64,000 nucleotides of DNA from Tipula vernalis (lineage: Eukaryota; Arthropoda; Insecta; Diptera; Tipulidae): contig OY282559.1 of assembly GCA_958295665.1 (NCBI GenBank), forward strand, positions 257,058,245 to 257,122,244. Direction: 5' to 3'. Every line of letters begins with the position of its first letter. The stretch's first letter is position 1. The translations under genes and the position numbers were made by a program. Positions 1 through 12,028 of this stretch are shown piece by piece. The notes below the pieces were generated by a model that was not told the origin of the DNA, did no database searches, and saw nothing but the letters and a program-made list of their open reading frames with translations.

Positions 1-1309
1 TCCAGCAATTCATATTGAGTTATATTTTCAATATTATCTAATATTAAAGAGTTTATCAATTTTATAAGCAGAACACTAAAATACAATCAAAATCTGTAAG
101 GTAAAGTTTAAAAATTGTATAGAATATTGACAATGTACAGAACTGCCGAGGACAACAATTAACCTTCCATCACAGTTTGTCATAATGGAAAAAATAGAAC
201 ATAGATTTTTTTGCAGAAAATTTATTATGTATTGTCACCGTACTAGTACGTACTCGTATATATCCCCCATATTATCAATATTTCACAATCAATAATAATT
301 TTAAGTTGCAAAAAAAAAAAAAAACATTTTACAATTTACTTTTTTACGTTGCTGTTGTAAATAAATAAACAAATAACAATAAAAAAATGGTATTGAACAT
401 AAAATAAATAAAAAGAAAAGTATTTTGTACATGATATATTGTAAATTGAATAAATATTTGCTAAACGAAAAACATCGAAATCATCCTCAACTTCCTGTCT
501 ACTATATATGGTACATATATGTACGTACATACTTGTATATTTTATGTATAGATGCGGGGGAGCTTGGTGCATGTTTGTGGGGTATAAATAATAATACTCA
601 CACTTATTGTCATTTTTAGTTTCTATAATACATTGACTCTTTAGTTTTTGGTTAGCATACGAGTATAAGCGGATACCCTATCACACGTTTCTCTAAATAA
701 TGTACTCATTTTGTATTTGATACAAGTTTAAATAATATGTTATTATAGTGGAATTCACAGACATTAAACGAACGGATAATAGCTTTTTGTTGTCACACAA
801 TTGAGAATATTGATAAATAAACAAGACAACAAGTTTTTCAAACTACATATCAGCAATCATGAATTTACATAATCAAAATTTTTTTAGTTTTAGTGTAACG
901 CTTCTTAATACTATTACCATTAAGTATTCTTTGGGTTTTTGTATAAATATAAATATTTTATACCATCTTATGAATAATATGTCATTTATTTGTTTATACT
1001 GATACAAGTTTTGTAAATTTTGTCCCTTTTGGATATCGCATTATGAATTCAAAACAAAACTTTTTCAAAAAAATAAAGTTTGTGGTAGTTTACCGAATTG
1101 TATATATTATTATGCATTTACTACATATACATATCTTATAAAAACACATTATATTGAAAATATCGTTCGAGTTTGGTGCGATAAAAAAATGTTTTGAATT
1201 CATCATTGTTATTACTACACAGTAAAAAATGCAGTCCACCAACATTTTGTATAAGGAAGTTTTGTTCAATTTTACACTTTAAAGTTTAATTTTGATTTAA
1301 ATGAGTGCT
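1..1309. other. AT-rich intergenic DNA, no gene seen
   Basis: Only short open frames without recognisable domains occur here. There are A and T runs (for example near 310-325) and TACATATGTACGTACATA-like tracts around 505-540, a pattern common in fly noncoding DNA. I see no repeat boundary and no coding signal. Confidence 0.6.
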
Positions 1310-2178
1310 AAATTATTATTCGTAATTAACTGGAGGAAACCTTTCAATTTCAATACCCTTCCCTGACAATGGCTTGTGATTTGGCAGGGTTGAGCAATAG
1401 GCCATTCGCAATCATCATTTCACATCATCAATACTTCTCTGATCAGAATTTGTTATTTCACTGAAAATCTGAACATTATATGCAAACATATAATAATGTC
1501 CATGTAAAGGTAAATTCGAAATATCATTAATATCTAATATAAAAATAATTGGGCCCAAAATGGATCCCTAATGAACTCCAGTCGTTAAATGAAGTAGTGA
1601 CGATGTACCACTTGTCATTAACACACATTGGGAGCAATCGGTCAAGTATGACTGTCCCTGGAGGCCCTGGATATACCAAATTAGGATTCTATAGTTTGCC
1701 AAACGAATCCAATATGGTGAAATTTATTCAGTTACATACTTTAGAGAAATCTAATAGAACCAGTTCAGCATAATTTCACCTGTCAACACAGAATCTCACA
1801 AAATCAGTTACGTTAGAAAGCAGTTCCATTGTGCTTTGAGACTGTCGAACACCAGACTGGAAATTAGAGAATAAGTGATTAATCTGAACGTGATATTTAA
1901 TTTGGTCTTCTAGCACTCTCTCTCGAGAATCTTGGAAATTACTGACAAACGTGAGATACAGCGCATGTCTGAAGCCAATTTAGGTTCCTTACATTTCGGA
2001 ATAGCAATGACTTTACTAATTTTACAGAGGTCTGAACAACTACTCTTATTTATGATGAAATTGAATATGTGAGTAAGAATTGGAAGAACCGTTGGAATAC
2101 AAAATTTGAGACATATCAGTGGAATACCATCAGATCCCATTGATACTGACGTCAGTGACATCAACGCCTCCAGTATAT
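1310..2178 (-). pseudogene. LINE reverse transcriptase remnant, 3' half
   Basis: Minus-strand translation gives typical non-LTR RT blocks in order. A fingers block reads SVSMGSDGIPLICLKF with downstream KVIAIPKCKEPKLASDMR (about 2160-1930). Next is GVH-stop-GSILGPIIFILDINDI (about 1580-1530), where the conserved Q of the QGSILGP motif has become a stop. Then comes YYMFAYNVQIF at the catalytic position, where FADD-type elements have two Asp. A later block, ANGLLLNPAKSQAIV (about 1420-1350), lies in another frame. The stop, the frameshift and the lost catalytic Asp show a dead copy. The upstream part of the same LINE lies at 4391-5740; the two are separated by a Harbinger element and a MITE. 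Clade is jockey/CR1-like by motif style; not resolved further. Confidence 0.75.
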
Positions 2179-2640
2179 GGGTCCTATTGCACCAACCACT
2201 TATCACTTTTCTCTTAACAACTTATTATATTTTGGATACATTTTTATTGCATCAACTTGAAAAGCAAAAACTACTCAATTTAGTTTTGTTAGTTGAAAAA
2301 CGCTCACTTATCAATTTTCTGTTGCAATAAACAGTAAAACGATAGATAAGTGGTAAGTGTATTTCTGAAATGTTGCATCAATTTTTCATACTTAGCTATT
2401 ACTTTTCAAAAATAACATCGATAATTTAGTCAAAACTTGGATAAGAAAAAAATTGCTTTTCAGAAAATTCTGTTGGATTTTTTCTCATTATAATTTGAAC
2501 TTTTGTCGTGAATACAACAAAAAATATTTCGCTTCGTCTATTCCAAAATTAGGAAGTTCAAACAGAGAGGTTAGTTAAACCTCGGATAAATTATTATATT
2601 AGCGTCGAATAATACAGTAAAAAATTTTCGTTTGACGCGT

Positions 2641-3270
2641 GTTCAAATCACACATATTATGTGCCTAATGTTAATGAATCGAACTATGTAAATCGCCACA
2701 TTAAACATGCAATTAATGTAATGATGGTATGTGGCCCAGATCATGGTTTCTATGCGATCTGTGCCCACCATTAAGGAGAAATCCAGATGACCAAATTGAA
2801 CAAGGATTTTATCGGGCACATAAAAAACAAGAAGAATAATAGAAAACAAGATTCGGTTTTATTTTGTGAAGTGTTTGTAACGTAATATAATAAATACTAA
2901 AACATTTCTTGCAGGAATTTTGAAGGAAAAATTTCCTTGTTTACTCGTAAATCATCTGAGGTTGCAGCCTCGATATGGAGCAAAATTTGTGTGTGTTATA
3001 TTCTTCACAATATTGATATTAAAATACGCAATTCTAATGATGCTGATATCATTGAAGACCATAGTGGAAATGATGACGACAGTGGAAATGATGATGACAT
3101 TGAAAATTATGGCGATAATTTTGATGAATTTGTAGATGAAGAAAATAATATAAACTCAATTAATCATTCTTATCTAGCAAGATTTTTAAATTTTCTAATT
3201 AAAAACATTAAATTAAACATTAAAATATGGATTATACATTTTATAAATTCAACACAAAGATTAAAATTAT
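2641..3270 (+). pseudogene. Harbinger transposase remnant (C-terminal half)
   Basis: One plus-strand frame reads through VNESNYVNRHIKHAINVMM and VCGPDHGFYAICAHH, matching the region around the second catalytic block of PIF/Harbinger DDE transposases (usually an NRKGYHSIN..VCD pattern). After stops it resumes with SSEVAASIWSKICVCYILHN, the usual C-terminal block (KVAAKII.AC..LHN). An acidic Asp/Glu/Asn tail follows (about 3050-3150), which is also common in this family. The N-terminal half and its first catalytic Asp are missing and stops interrupt the frame. The protein would have cut and pasted the host transposon; this copy cannot. Confidence 0.7.
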
Positions 3271-3289
3271 TTTAAATCTATAATGAAAT

Positions 3290-3920
3290 TAATAAACTAT
3301 AGTTTAGAAAAATTGTATCGGAACTACTCTCTCTCGGCATTATTATTTACACCATTGCTAATTTTAATTTCCTTAGTAAATTTTGATGGAGTGATGCCCA
3401 ACTCTCGTCCTAATTTTAAAATTTCCAATTTATTTTTGTACAACTCAGACTCGAAAACTTGTTTTTTTTTAAAGTTCAATTGAGTCGGAGTCAAATTTGT
3501 GTTTATTCTGCCCTATTAATTTACTGTTTGGAGACTTCAGAAATGCTTTTTGCTGCTGGCAACCCTAGACCACCCACAACTGGAGAATCTGTTCCCAAAA
3601 TATCCAGGATTGCCTCATCTGCTGAATCCAGCTTCATATTGGCAGTATGTATCCATTTTTTCCACCTCTAGTTCCCGTTGTTTTTGCGTTGTCTCTTTTA
3701 GACTAAAACAAACAAACAAAGATCAAAAATAATTCATGCAGATAAACTTACTAATGTTCTTAATAATCTAATGTTACTAATCTCTGTTAACAGTGGCTTA
3801 CCCCGGAGATTGTGTCTTTTTGAGAATCTCTCTTGATTTTGCCTTCTTGAGAGCATGGAAACTCTAACTTTACCATTTATCTCTATCGTATTATTCTGAA
3901 ACGATCCAAATGACACTTTC
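3290..3920 (-). pseudogene. Harbinger Myb/SANT-like accessory protein remnant
   Basis: Minus-strand frames contain SADEAILDILGTDSPVVGGL (about 3630-3570) and LYKNKLEILKLGRELGITPS with SKFTKEI after it (about 3450-3350). These are blocks seen near the C-terminus of the Myb/SANT-like DNA-binding protein that accompanies Harbinger transposases in insects. An open stretch at 3734-3916 would be the more N-terminal, SANT-containing part but is too eroded to recognise. Several stops separate the blocks. Its opposite orientation to the transposase is the usual Harbinger arrangement. Confidence 0.55.
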
Positions 3921-4231
3921 TAGAAAGAAAATGCAAATAAATTTAGAGAACTCTAATTAACTATATTACGCATGGAATTATTATAACGAAATTAAACTTA
4001 TCTTCCATTCTTTAAATAATTCGAATAAAGCTAATTTCTTTTTTTTGGATTCCTCGTATGACATTTTTGAATGAATCAATTTAAACTTATCTTCATTTAT
4101 TCACTACTAAGTTTGATAAGTCTTTTTATGCTAAGCGAGTAATTTTTATTGCGCTTTGTACAACACTTATTACTTATGTTTTTCATAAAAATAAGTTGAT
4201 AAGTGAAAAGGGGATTAGTGCAACAGGGCCC

Positions 4232-4391
4232 TGGGGACTATTTGTGAATTCGATTCGAACGTATTCGACTCTTCGAGACATAAGAATCGTATTTGATTTA
4301 AATAAGAAACAAACTAATCTGTTTCAATTCAAATAAGAATCCAGTTTTTGGAAGACTCGAATACGTTCGAATCGAATTCAGAAATAGCCCT
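4232..4391. repeat. Hairpin MITE abutting the Harbinger element
   Basis: About 40 bp at the left (ACTATTTGTGAATTCGATTC..., containing GAACGTATTCGA) is repeated in inverted orientation at the right (TCGAATACGTTCGAATCG ... AGAAATAG), around a 70-80 bp AT-rich centre. It has no coding capacity. Its size and near-perfect inverted ends fit a MITE. It separates the Harbinger right end from the continuing LINE frame at 4391. Confidence 0.7.
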
Positions 4392-5012
4392 CCTGGTCTT
4401 CGTTTAGTTCAGATAACCTGAAATCATTTTTAGTAACTTGTGGTTGATGGCTATTCGGTCTAGTGTTTAGTAAAAGGTTACCGTTCTGCACATTATTATG
4501 ACTGGGAACCATATTCACAAATAATGAATTATAGGTCAGGATCAAAATCATTAAGGAAGATTTCCTACTACCAATACCTTCATCCTTGAGGTTCCCCAAG
4601 ATTTCTTAGAGCTAAGTTCAGTATCTAATTAAGTTTTAATGTAGTTTTTCCTAGCACCTGTAATCATACCCTTAACGTTTTTGTCATAGTATTTTAATAT
4701 TGCTTTGTTATCCAAGGAAGGTACCCCTTGCAATATGATATACGATATATCCCGAATCTGAATTAGGTTTTGAATATTCTTTGTCATCCAACGGGGTTCA
4801 TAGTAATCGACCCTTCTACCCACAAAATAATGCAGTTTATCATTTAGTATATTGGCATTAACATTAATATCGATATTATCCCGAGGCTTACTAAAGTCCA
4901 ACTTTTCAATATCTGCCTGAAGCAAAGTTACATCCAACAGTTTATAACTTCTGAAAGATATAAACTCAGGTCTGCACAGATGTTTTATGTTAAAGTTCGC
5001 CGCTACCAACTC
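4391..5012 (-). pseudogene. LINE EN-RT linker and start of RT (remnant)
   Basis: The minus-strand frame at 4629-5009 reads LVAANFNIKHLCRPEFISFR, then SKPRDNIDINVNANILNDKL and PRWMTKNIQNLIQIRDISY. This matches the segment between endonuclease and RT of jockey/CR1-like LINEs, where a D/EL.AF.F pattern is followed by WMT..I..LI..RD. A second block, VTKNDFRLSELNEDQE, at 4391-4440 is the last piece before the RT core. The RT core resumes at 2178 on the far side of the Harbinger insertion (there ILEALMSLTSVSMGSDGIP). Stops and the insertion make it non-functional. Confidence 0.65.
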
Positions 5013-5099
5013 ATAATCTGATACAGATAAAAAATATAGTAAAATCCATTTACTCTACGTTATATAGTAATATATAGTAATAATTTAAATGAAGGTTTT

Positions 5100-5740
5100 A
5101 CAAGTTAATTTCTTATTTCAGACCATCCAGAACTTCTACCGAATAAACAACAATAAGTTTATTCTCTGCTCTATCTAATTTTTATCGTAACAGAGCAGTT
5201 TTTGATCTTTTCTTGACCTTATAGTTAGGTACTAACTATTGTCTGGCTCTGTAGAACAATCTTGATGTTATCCTGTTCAAGTGGTCGTTTATAAATAATG
5301 TGGATGCAGGTTAATTCTCGTTTAGAATTTTTATATTTAGACTACACTTTTTGATTTGATTCAGGTTGTGGTCAACAATTTCAAGTTTTACTACTGGACA
5401 GCCACTTTGAACATTTCTGCCATTCCTAACCCGAAAACCGTCTATCTAAACCATCTAAGTTGAACATCTAGTATAAAACTGTTGTCATGAATCTTCATAT
5501 CAACCGGAATACCTTGAATTATCAGGTTTCTTTTTCTTCAATCTCGTTACAATTTATTTTTATGGTTTTCGAGCAGGGATATTCTCTGTGACAGCTCACT
5601 ACACATATATTTTATTTTATTTTTTCATCCATCACATTTTTGATTTTCTGTTCGATACTAGGCCACATTTTCTCAAGAAAGGTATCGACCAGAAGACTTT
5701 TGTCCACTTTATAATTTTTTCAACTCAATTTCAAGATTCC
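5100..5740 (-). pseudogene. LINE ORF1-like remnant
   Basis: Minus-strand frames contain RKRNLIIQGIPVDMKIHDN (about 5560-5490), resembling the RR.N.VI.G.P opening of the RRM-like region of LINE ORF1 proteins. Further along are LNIKILNEN, LFINDHLNRITSRLFYRAR and NKLIVVYSVEVLDGL (about 5330-5110), resembling the ORF1 C-terminal pattern. Stops and frameshifts interrupt it. Order and strand match the RT remnants downstream, so this is probably the 5' ORF of the same LINE, with the endonuclease lost. Confidence 0.45.
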
Positions 5741-5771
5741 ACGCAATCTCCATGATACCATAGTTTACGGT

Positions 5772-6265
5772 ATAATCAATAATTCCGCATACAGCAAGAG
5801 CTTTCATTAGCACTATTCCCGTTTAATTAATCATCAATGTTATTTAAAATAATTAAAATTTGAAGAAATGAAACAATTTCCTTCTAATACGTTACACTGT
5901 CAAATTGGAACTACTGTCAAATTTACTGTCAAATCTGTTTCCTATGGCGCAGGAATATTTTGTTAACATATTCGTGAACCCACATTTTAGTGGTGTTTGC
6001 TCAGAATGCCACGTTCTAATAATCAATAATTCCGCATACAGCAAGAGCTTTCATTAGCACTATTCCCGTTTAATTAATCATCAATGTTATTTAAAATAAT
6101 TAAAATTTGAAGAAATGAAACAATTTCCTTCTAATACGTTACACTGTCAAATTGGAACTACTGTCAAATTTACTGTCAAATCTGTTTCCTATGGCGCAGG
6201 AATATTTTGTTAACATATTCGTGAACCCACATTTTAGTGGTGTTTGCTCAGAATGCCACGTTCTA
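5772..6265. repeat. 247 bp tandem duplication (two copies)
   Basis: The block starting AATCAATAATTCCGCATACA at about 5774 recurs at 6021, and the block ending GAATGCCACGTTCTA at 6004-6018 recurs at 6251-6265. The period is 247 bp throughout and I see no mismatch between the copies. No coding frame is evident. Absence of divergence in otherwise decayed DNA suggests a recent duplication or an assembly artefact. Confidence 0.9.
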
Positions 6266-7300
6266 TAACTTCGTTACTAATAGAGATCATTTAGTTCTAA
6301 TTGGGGTGTTGTGAATCAAATATTTTCGGGAATTGTATATTAATAAAATTAATTGTAATTTTTTGTTTGATAATAGCATTACTAAAGCAGCCCATAATAA
6401 AGCGCACTATAGTCTATTAGACACTTCGCATCGACCTAGATATGGAAGTTGTATGCACAAAAAGTCAATACCGCGTTCGCAGTCTACTAAACAGCATAAT
6501 TCTTTAAATTTTATAATAATTCCATTTAATAAAGAATAAGTAAACATTGAATTCAATGCAAAAAATCTCTAATACAATAGTTCCAAAAAAATTCGAAATA
6601 ATTCCTAAATCGCTTTTCCTCTTCCAATTTTTGGGGAATGAAATTTTCTCTGAATAATGTTGGCTAGATGTAAATGTAATTTGTTGTGGCATTGTTGAAT
6701 TATTCACACGGTTTTCCGAACTTCGAAAATTACCTGTTCGGCTAGGGATCTGGACACATTCTTTTGACTTTTTTATATAATAACATATTGTTTCATGGTG
6801 TAGGTAAGAAATAGACATCAAAGCGAATTTCGCTTTTTTTAAGTTAGAATCAAATCGAAATTTTATTTTAATACAGAACCCTCTTAAGAAGTGAACATAT
6901 CAGTGAGTCTAGGAATTACAGATAATTTATTTTCGGGAATTTCTTTTTATATCAAAAATAGGAATTAACAATGGCTAAATCGATTAGAGCTAATAAAAAC
7001 TTTTATGTACCATTTCACAGTTTTCCTAGGACACGAATAATATGGCACAGACTGGTCAATTCTATCGACGCCAGATATCGACGAGAACTCCCTTTTAAGT
7101 TAAATTATAATCTACTTAGCAAACATAAATTCGAATATATTTATTAGAAAAAATTTTGAAATAATAAAAATTACGAAATATTAAGTAATTTATTTACAAC
7201 TTCAAGATGGAAAATTTTAGGGTGTCCCATTCAAAACGTGACCCCTCGTTTAAAAAAAAACAATAAAGCACCCATTTGAAATTTATCTTTATTTTACAAA
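6266..7300. other. AT-rich intergenic DNA, nothing recognised
   Basis: Short open frames occur on both strands but none has a recognisable motif. No inverted or tandem structure was noticed. Confidence 0.5.
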
Positions 7301-7306
7301 AAGCAT

Positions 7307-7600
7307 TTAGCTACTAAGTGATGCACTAAGGTTAAAATACGATATGTCCCCCCTTGTCATTAATGATTTTTCTAGCGTTTTAGGTATGGAATTTAACACT
7401 AGGAGGAGAAGATCAGTCGTCATTTCAATTACGTTTATTAGAATCGCGTTTTCCAATTCACTCACATCTCCTGGATGATAAACGTGGCATTTTTCGTGTT
7501 TTGTTTCAAATTGAAAATTGTGACCTGAAGCTTTCCGCCCGAGGAGGTGAAAAAAAGAAGTTTCTTTCATCAGCCACTGCGCCCCCATTTTGTTTTTAAA
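7307..7600 (-). pseudogene. Possible mariner/IS630-type transposase C-terminal scrap
   Basis: The minus-strand frame ends with HPGDVSELENAILINVIEMT, then TDLLLLVLNSIPKTLEKSLM and TRGDISYFN. This resembles the C-terminal tail of mariner/IS630-like transposases (D..DL...I......M....L..V...F..RL..C....G.HIEHL). No catalytic domain is visible upstream and no TIR was found. The match is by pattern only and could be fortuitous. Confidence 0.3.
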
Positions 7601-7739
7601 TAAAATTTTTTCGTGTACTTCAATACATATGTATATCAAAGCATTTCTAGATATACAAGTCGTCAGTATAAAATCGAACTTAATATAAGGGCGATAGAAA
7701 GACAAAAAAAAAAATGGATTTTTCATACAAATCATATGA

Positions 7740-10420
7740 AAAGTTATGTTTTTTTAATATCGTTTTTCTTAAATGAAAAATCTTACAAAAATGAATTTTG
7801 ATTTCTACGTTATGAAGAAGAATTGGTAAATATATGGTTTGAAAATCAATTAATAAAACCTTGTTTATAGATATTTAATTAATGTTTTACTAAAACCCCT
7901 TTATTTTAATTATATTAATCAAATTACTAAATTTAAATTATTGGTTTTAAAATATGTTATACTCAAAGGTTTGATTTAAACATAAACCTAAAAATATTTT
8001 CTGTTAATTTTAATCAAAAATGTTCAATTTTACATGGGTTCTTAAGGGAAATCGTAAAATATATCCACCTTAAATTAAGCTTCTTTTAAAATTGGTCTGA
8101 ACCTGACGGCTTGTATATTTAGGAATGCTTTGCTTATATAAACATGAATTAAAAAATATCGCTTCGTTTTTCTAAAATAACTTAGAGAAAATTAACGTTA
8201 ATTGCGCTCTCACAAGGTGTTATTACCCCTTAAAACTCAGTAACTTACGTTTTCCTTTTTGCGTTTCGTATTAACTTAGTTTTGAAGTTGCTGTTGTTCC
8301 AACGTATCAATTTTTTCATGCATGGAAATCATTTGATTGTTTAGATACTATTTAACATTGGAAAATTCTTCGAGTTTATCCATTTGGTTTTCGAAATTTC
8401 CAGTGCGGGTAACCATTAGGGCATGAGTTTCTGCGCCCACTCTTCTAATCTCAAAATTTCATTATATGGTATATTATATTTGATTCATATCGCCCTCCAC
8501 AGGGTTACTGGATAGAGAAAAAAAACGAATCTGTTTATTCTGGGATCGTTGGCTAGTACATCAGAAGTCATTATTTCTATTATTTTTTAGTAATTTGGTA
8601 ATTATTTTACATACATGTATAACAAGAGCCTGTCGAAAAAATTGCAATATTTGAACAACAGCGAATAACTTGTGACCATCACACATAAAAATCGTTACAC
8701 CATTGACCGAATTATATATTTTGGTAGTATGTATAGGTTAGGAACATATAACAGTAAAATTCCAATGCTCTACTTTTTCCTATTTAATCTGATTTTTTTT
8801 TTTTTTTTGGTACCAACGGATAAATCGATTAACCTCAATAGAATTGTCACTCAATTTTCAAAACAATAGTTCTCTAAACAGAAAAAATAACCAATTAGTA
8901 CCTACTTTTGCTACCCACCCAAAACCATGTATGTACACAATAAATCACCACACAATATAAAATATGGTGTTAATAGAAATTATTGAATTTTTATGGTTTT
9001 GAAGTGATTTTGAATCCACATTTCATGACCTTTGTTTGTGTAATTTTTTTATTTCAGGTTTGGTTTTGATTAGTGCTAATGGAGTTTTTTATCTATTGTA
9101 GAATTCAAGTGACAATGAATCAATATTATTTATGTGATGTAAACTAATTTTTAATTTACGTACTTATGTATTTGATTTAAGAATGGACGCAAAATGAATT
9201 CATTATTTGTAGAAAACGGTTAATCAATAGTTTATGAACTAGGTCTTGAAGAATCAGTTGTTAAATCAGTTGGGCAATTAAACTAATTAAGATTTTGCGA
9301 ATTTTCCCTTGCGAATAAATCGACAGTGTTGTTGAATTTGTTGAAGAAAATGTTAGAAATTTCGCTTACCCAAATATGGTTACCACGTAAATATATTCGT
9401 TATAATTATAATAAGTTGTCGGATAAAAACTTCCCACCAATTGCACTATAACTGCCGTACTAAACTTCCTCAGTGAATGCCTCTCATGTCAGGTCACTTT
9501 TGGAAAAAACACTAATTTTTTATTTGCCAAGGAATTGTTGTTTTGATATTGCTCTTCAAATTTAGTTAAATTGCCAGCCAATTCTCGTATGGAGTTCAAT
9601 TGGTTGGCTATGATTTAGTAGCGCTATGTGACTGCAGCGCTAATTTTTACAATGGTCGAAATATTTTCAACTATAAAATAGCTTCATATTTATTGAAGCA
9701 CTAATTTTTAAATGTAGCAATCATATGAACTAAATAAAAATGCCACGTTTCCAAAACAAATTACTGTGTTGATTTTGTACACTGCAGGTAATGCTTTACC
9801 TTTATAAATATGTAATGCATTATTTTTTATATGTACTCGTATATTAGGGAAATGGAAAATATCCTCACCATCTACAATGATGTTTGGATACAATAATCAT
9901 TTTAATTAGTTTTATTAATAATTTATGAGTACTTATGGCAAAATAAAATTGTATGTCAAAATTGTGGAGCCATTGGCCCGGATGATGTAATCGTTGATAT
10001 AAGGCTATCAGTACATGTAATAGTAATACAACAACCTGGGGATATGGGATAAAATAGGCTGAAATGGGATTCTTTAACCAAATGCTGCAGAAATATCGGA
10101 CGGATAACAGGGATATTTTACCAACGGCAGTATTATTGGATCGTTGATCGGTGCCACAATCTTTGCTTTGTTTGTTTTATTTTTATTTTTTTTGAATCTG
10201 TTTAAAAATTACGGTCAATACCATGGTTAATGATGACATTTGTTTAATTTTTTGAGGTTATACCCTGTGTAAAAACATACCAAAATGGATAAAAGTCATT
10301 TTCGAAAATTACATATGTGAGGAAACATATGTAATCACAAAAGCAAAAACACTACATGTGACCATAAAAAATTGCCACAAATGTTGACACATTTGTAAAA
10401 GTACTTGTGAAAACACGTCG
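7740..10420. other. AT-rich intergenic DNA, no gene seen
   Basis: Nothing beyond low-complexity runs (for example T run near 8788-8806) and unsupported short frames. No boundary of a mobile element could be drawn here. Confidence 0.5.
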
Positions 10421-10429
10421 TGCGGATCT

Positions 10430-10975
10430 ACCTTTAAATGATTTTGGATACATTTTTGGAATATGACCAACTAGCCTATAAATTGTCTTTTTCTCAACCG
10501 ATTGTAATAAATTTTGACAGTTACGATAGAAATGGGATTCTTAAATGATTTTTGGATACATTTTTGAAATATGAAAAATTAGCCCGTAATATGGTTATTT
10601 CTATAATGATTATGATGGAACTTGAGATATATAAACTATATAAGGAACTTGAGATGCACGATGGGAATGGGATTCTTAAATGATTTTAAGACGAAATTAA
10701 TGAAACTTAGTTATTTTTAAAACAATTTTGATGAAATTCGATAGGCACAATGGCAATTAGGGTGGAAAAGGAATTGTTAAATGATTTTTAGCTGAAGTTT
10801 TTGAGTATGCCGAGTTAGCTTATAACTTGGCTATTTCTCTACCAATTATGATGAAATTTGGCAGGCACGATAGAAATGGGATTCTTAAATGACTTTTGGA
10901 TAGAATTTTGGAATATGCAAAATTAGCCTATAACTAGGCCATTTCTAGGACAGATACAATTAAACTCAATTGTGT
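10430..10975. repeat. Degenerate minisatellite, about 5 units of 100-125 bp
   Basis: A recurring core, GGGATTCTTAAATGATTTTTGGATA or variants, appears near 10433, 10530, 10673, 10768 and 10888. It is followed each time by a GAATATG.AAA.TTAGCC.. block, then ..TGGCTATTTCT and a GATGAAATT.G..AGGCACGAT.. block. Units diverge by perhaps 15-30 percent. No coding potential was seen. It is an old tandem array. Confidence 0.7.
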
Positions 10976-11660
10976 GACAGTAAAAATTAGAAAAATTGTT
11001 TATTATGAATGCTGTGTAATTTTAATTTTTCAGAATTTAAATTGCTTGAATACGAAAATTTAAATTGAATAGATAAAATTAGAATGGAAATGTCCATTTT
11101 CCAAAATATTTCAATACGGAATATTTTGTGTTCACAGTTATCATTACCTGCATGCCCCATTATTATCAACTATCAACATCCGGCATACGCAATTTTCATA
11201 TCGGTGATGGAATGGTTGATTCTTGTGGTCTTATTTCTAAACGATAGGAACATATACGGATATTAAATTGTACCGTTTGATGAAAATAATTCACAGTCGA
11301 ATATTTAAGTATACACTTACATTCCTCTCGGCCATTCTTTCCCATTAGTGAAAGTTGTGGAGATATACGGTTTGTTAATGATTTTTAATGATAATCCCAC
11401 TTACGATGCATTTATGATAAACAAAATATTTTGATGGCGGTCGTTTAAACGATTAAATTAATTCGTTTGCCTCATAAACATGCACTTTTATTAGTTATAA
11501 ATTACATTATTAACAAAGTATATTTTATACACATTTAAATTAATTACACAAATGTCAAAAAATAGGTGAATTTTATAAAAAAGATGGTTCTTATTTAAGA
11601 AACCATACGCCTATTAAAATTTCAAATTTATTGTAAAGGAAAATTTTGAGTAAAGCTGTC
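10976..11660. other. Intergenic DNA, nothing recognised
   Basis: AT-rich sequence without coding or repeat signals that I can support. Confidence 0.5.
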
Positions 11661-12028
11661 ACACCCCAATTTCCATAGTCGTGTCACTTCAGGTGACGTG
11701 ACTGAAGTCGATTCAAGTGACACGACTGCAACTAAAAAGATATCGGTCAAATTACAAATAAAATTGTTTCAGAACAAAAAAATATTAATCTATACAACAA
11801 CTTATTTAATCAAATGTACAAAATTACACAATTAAAACATTTAAAAAAATTATTAGGACTAAAATTTCGCCCTCTCATTTTGTTGTAGTCGTCTGTCATT
11901 TACAAAATTCAAGTGACATCTGTCGTATTAAATGACTTTAGCCGTAGCGAACGACTAAGAGAATAAATTCATGTGACGTGACTATAGTCATGAAAAAGGA
12001 CGTGATACGACTATGGGAACTGGAGTAT
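11661..12028. repeat. MITE with 27 bp inverted ends
   Basis: The left end ACACCCCAATTTCCATAGTC continues GTGTCAC. The reverse complement of the right end (12002-12028) is ATACTCCAGTTCCCATAGTC followed by GTATCAC. Subterminal motifs of the GTGACGTGACT / CAAGTGACACGACT kind recur several times inside in both orientations. About 368 bp, no coding capacity: a non-autonomous DNA element of unknown superfamily. Confidence 0.65.

Larger units (their letters stand above)
2179..4231. mobile_element. PIF/Harbinger DNA transposon, degenerate
   Basis: Imperfect terminal inverted repeats delimit the element: GGGTCCTATTGCACCAACC at the left and, on the other strand, GGGCCCTGTTGCACTAATC at the right. A GGG...TTGCAC end is typical of PIF/Harbinger. 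Inside are the two proteins of that superfamily in convergent arrangement: a transposase remnant on the plus strand and a Myb/SANT-like remnant on the minus strand. It sits inside a LINE RT whose reading resumes on both sides. A clean 3 bp target duplication could not be read because a MITE abuts the right end. Confidence 0.72.

Noticed and set aside
2920..3135. Plus-strand frame rich in Met/Ile/Leu (LKTIVEMMTTVEMMMTLKI)
   Set aside because: Out-of-frame reading of the acidic tail of the Harbinger transposase, whose proper frame contains the recognisable VAASIWSKICVCYILHN block.
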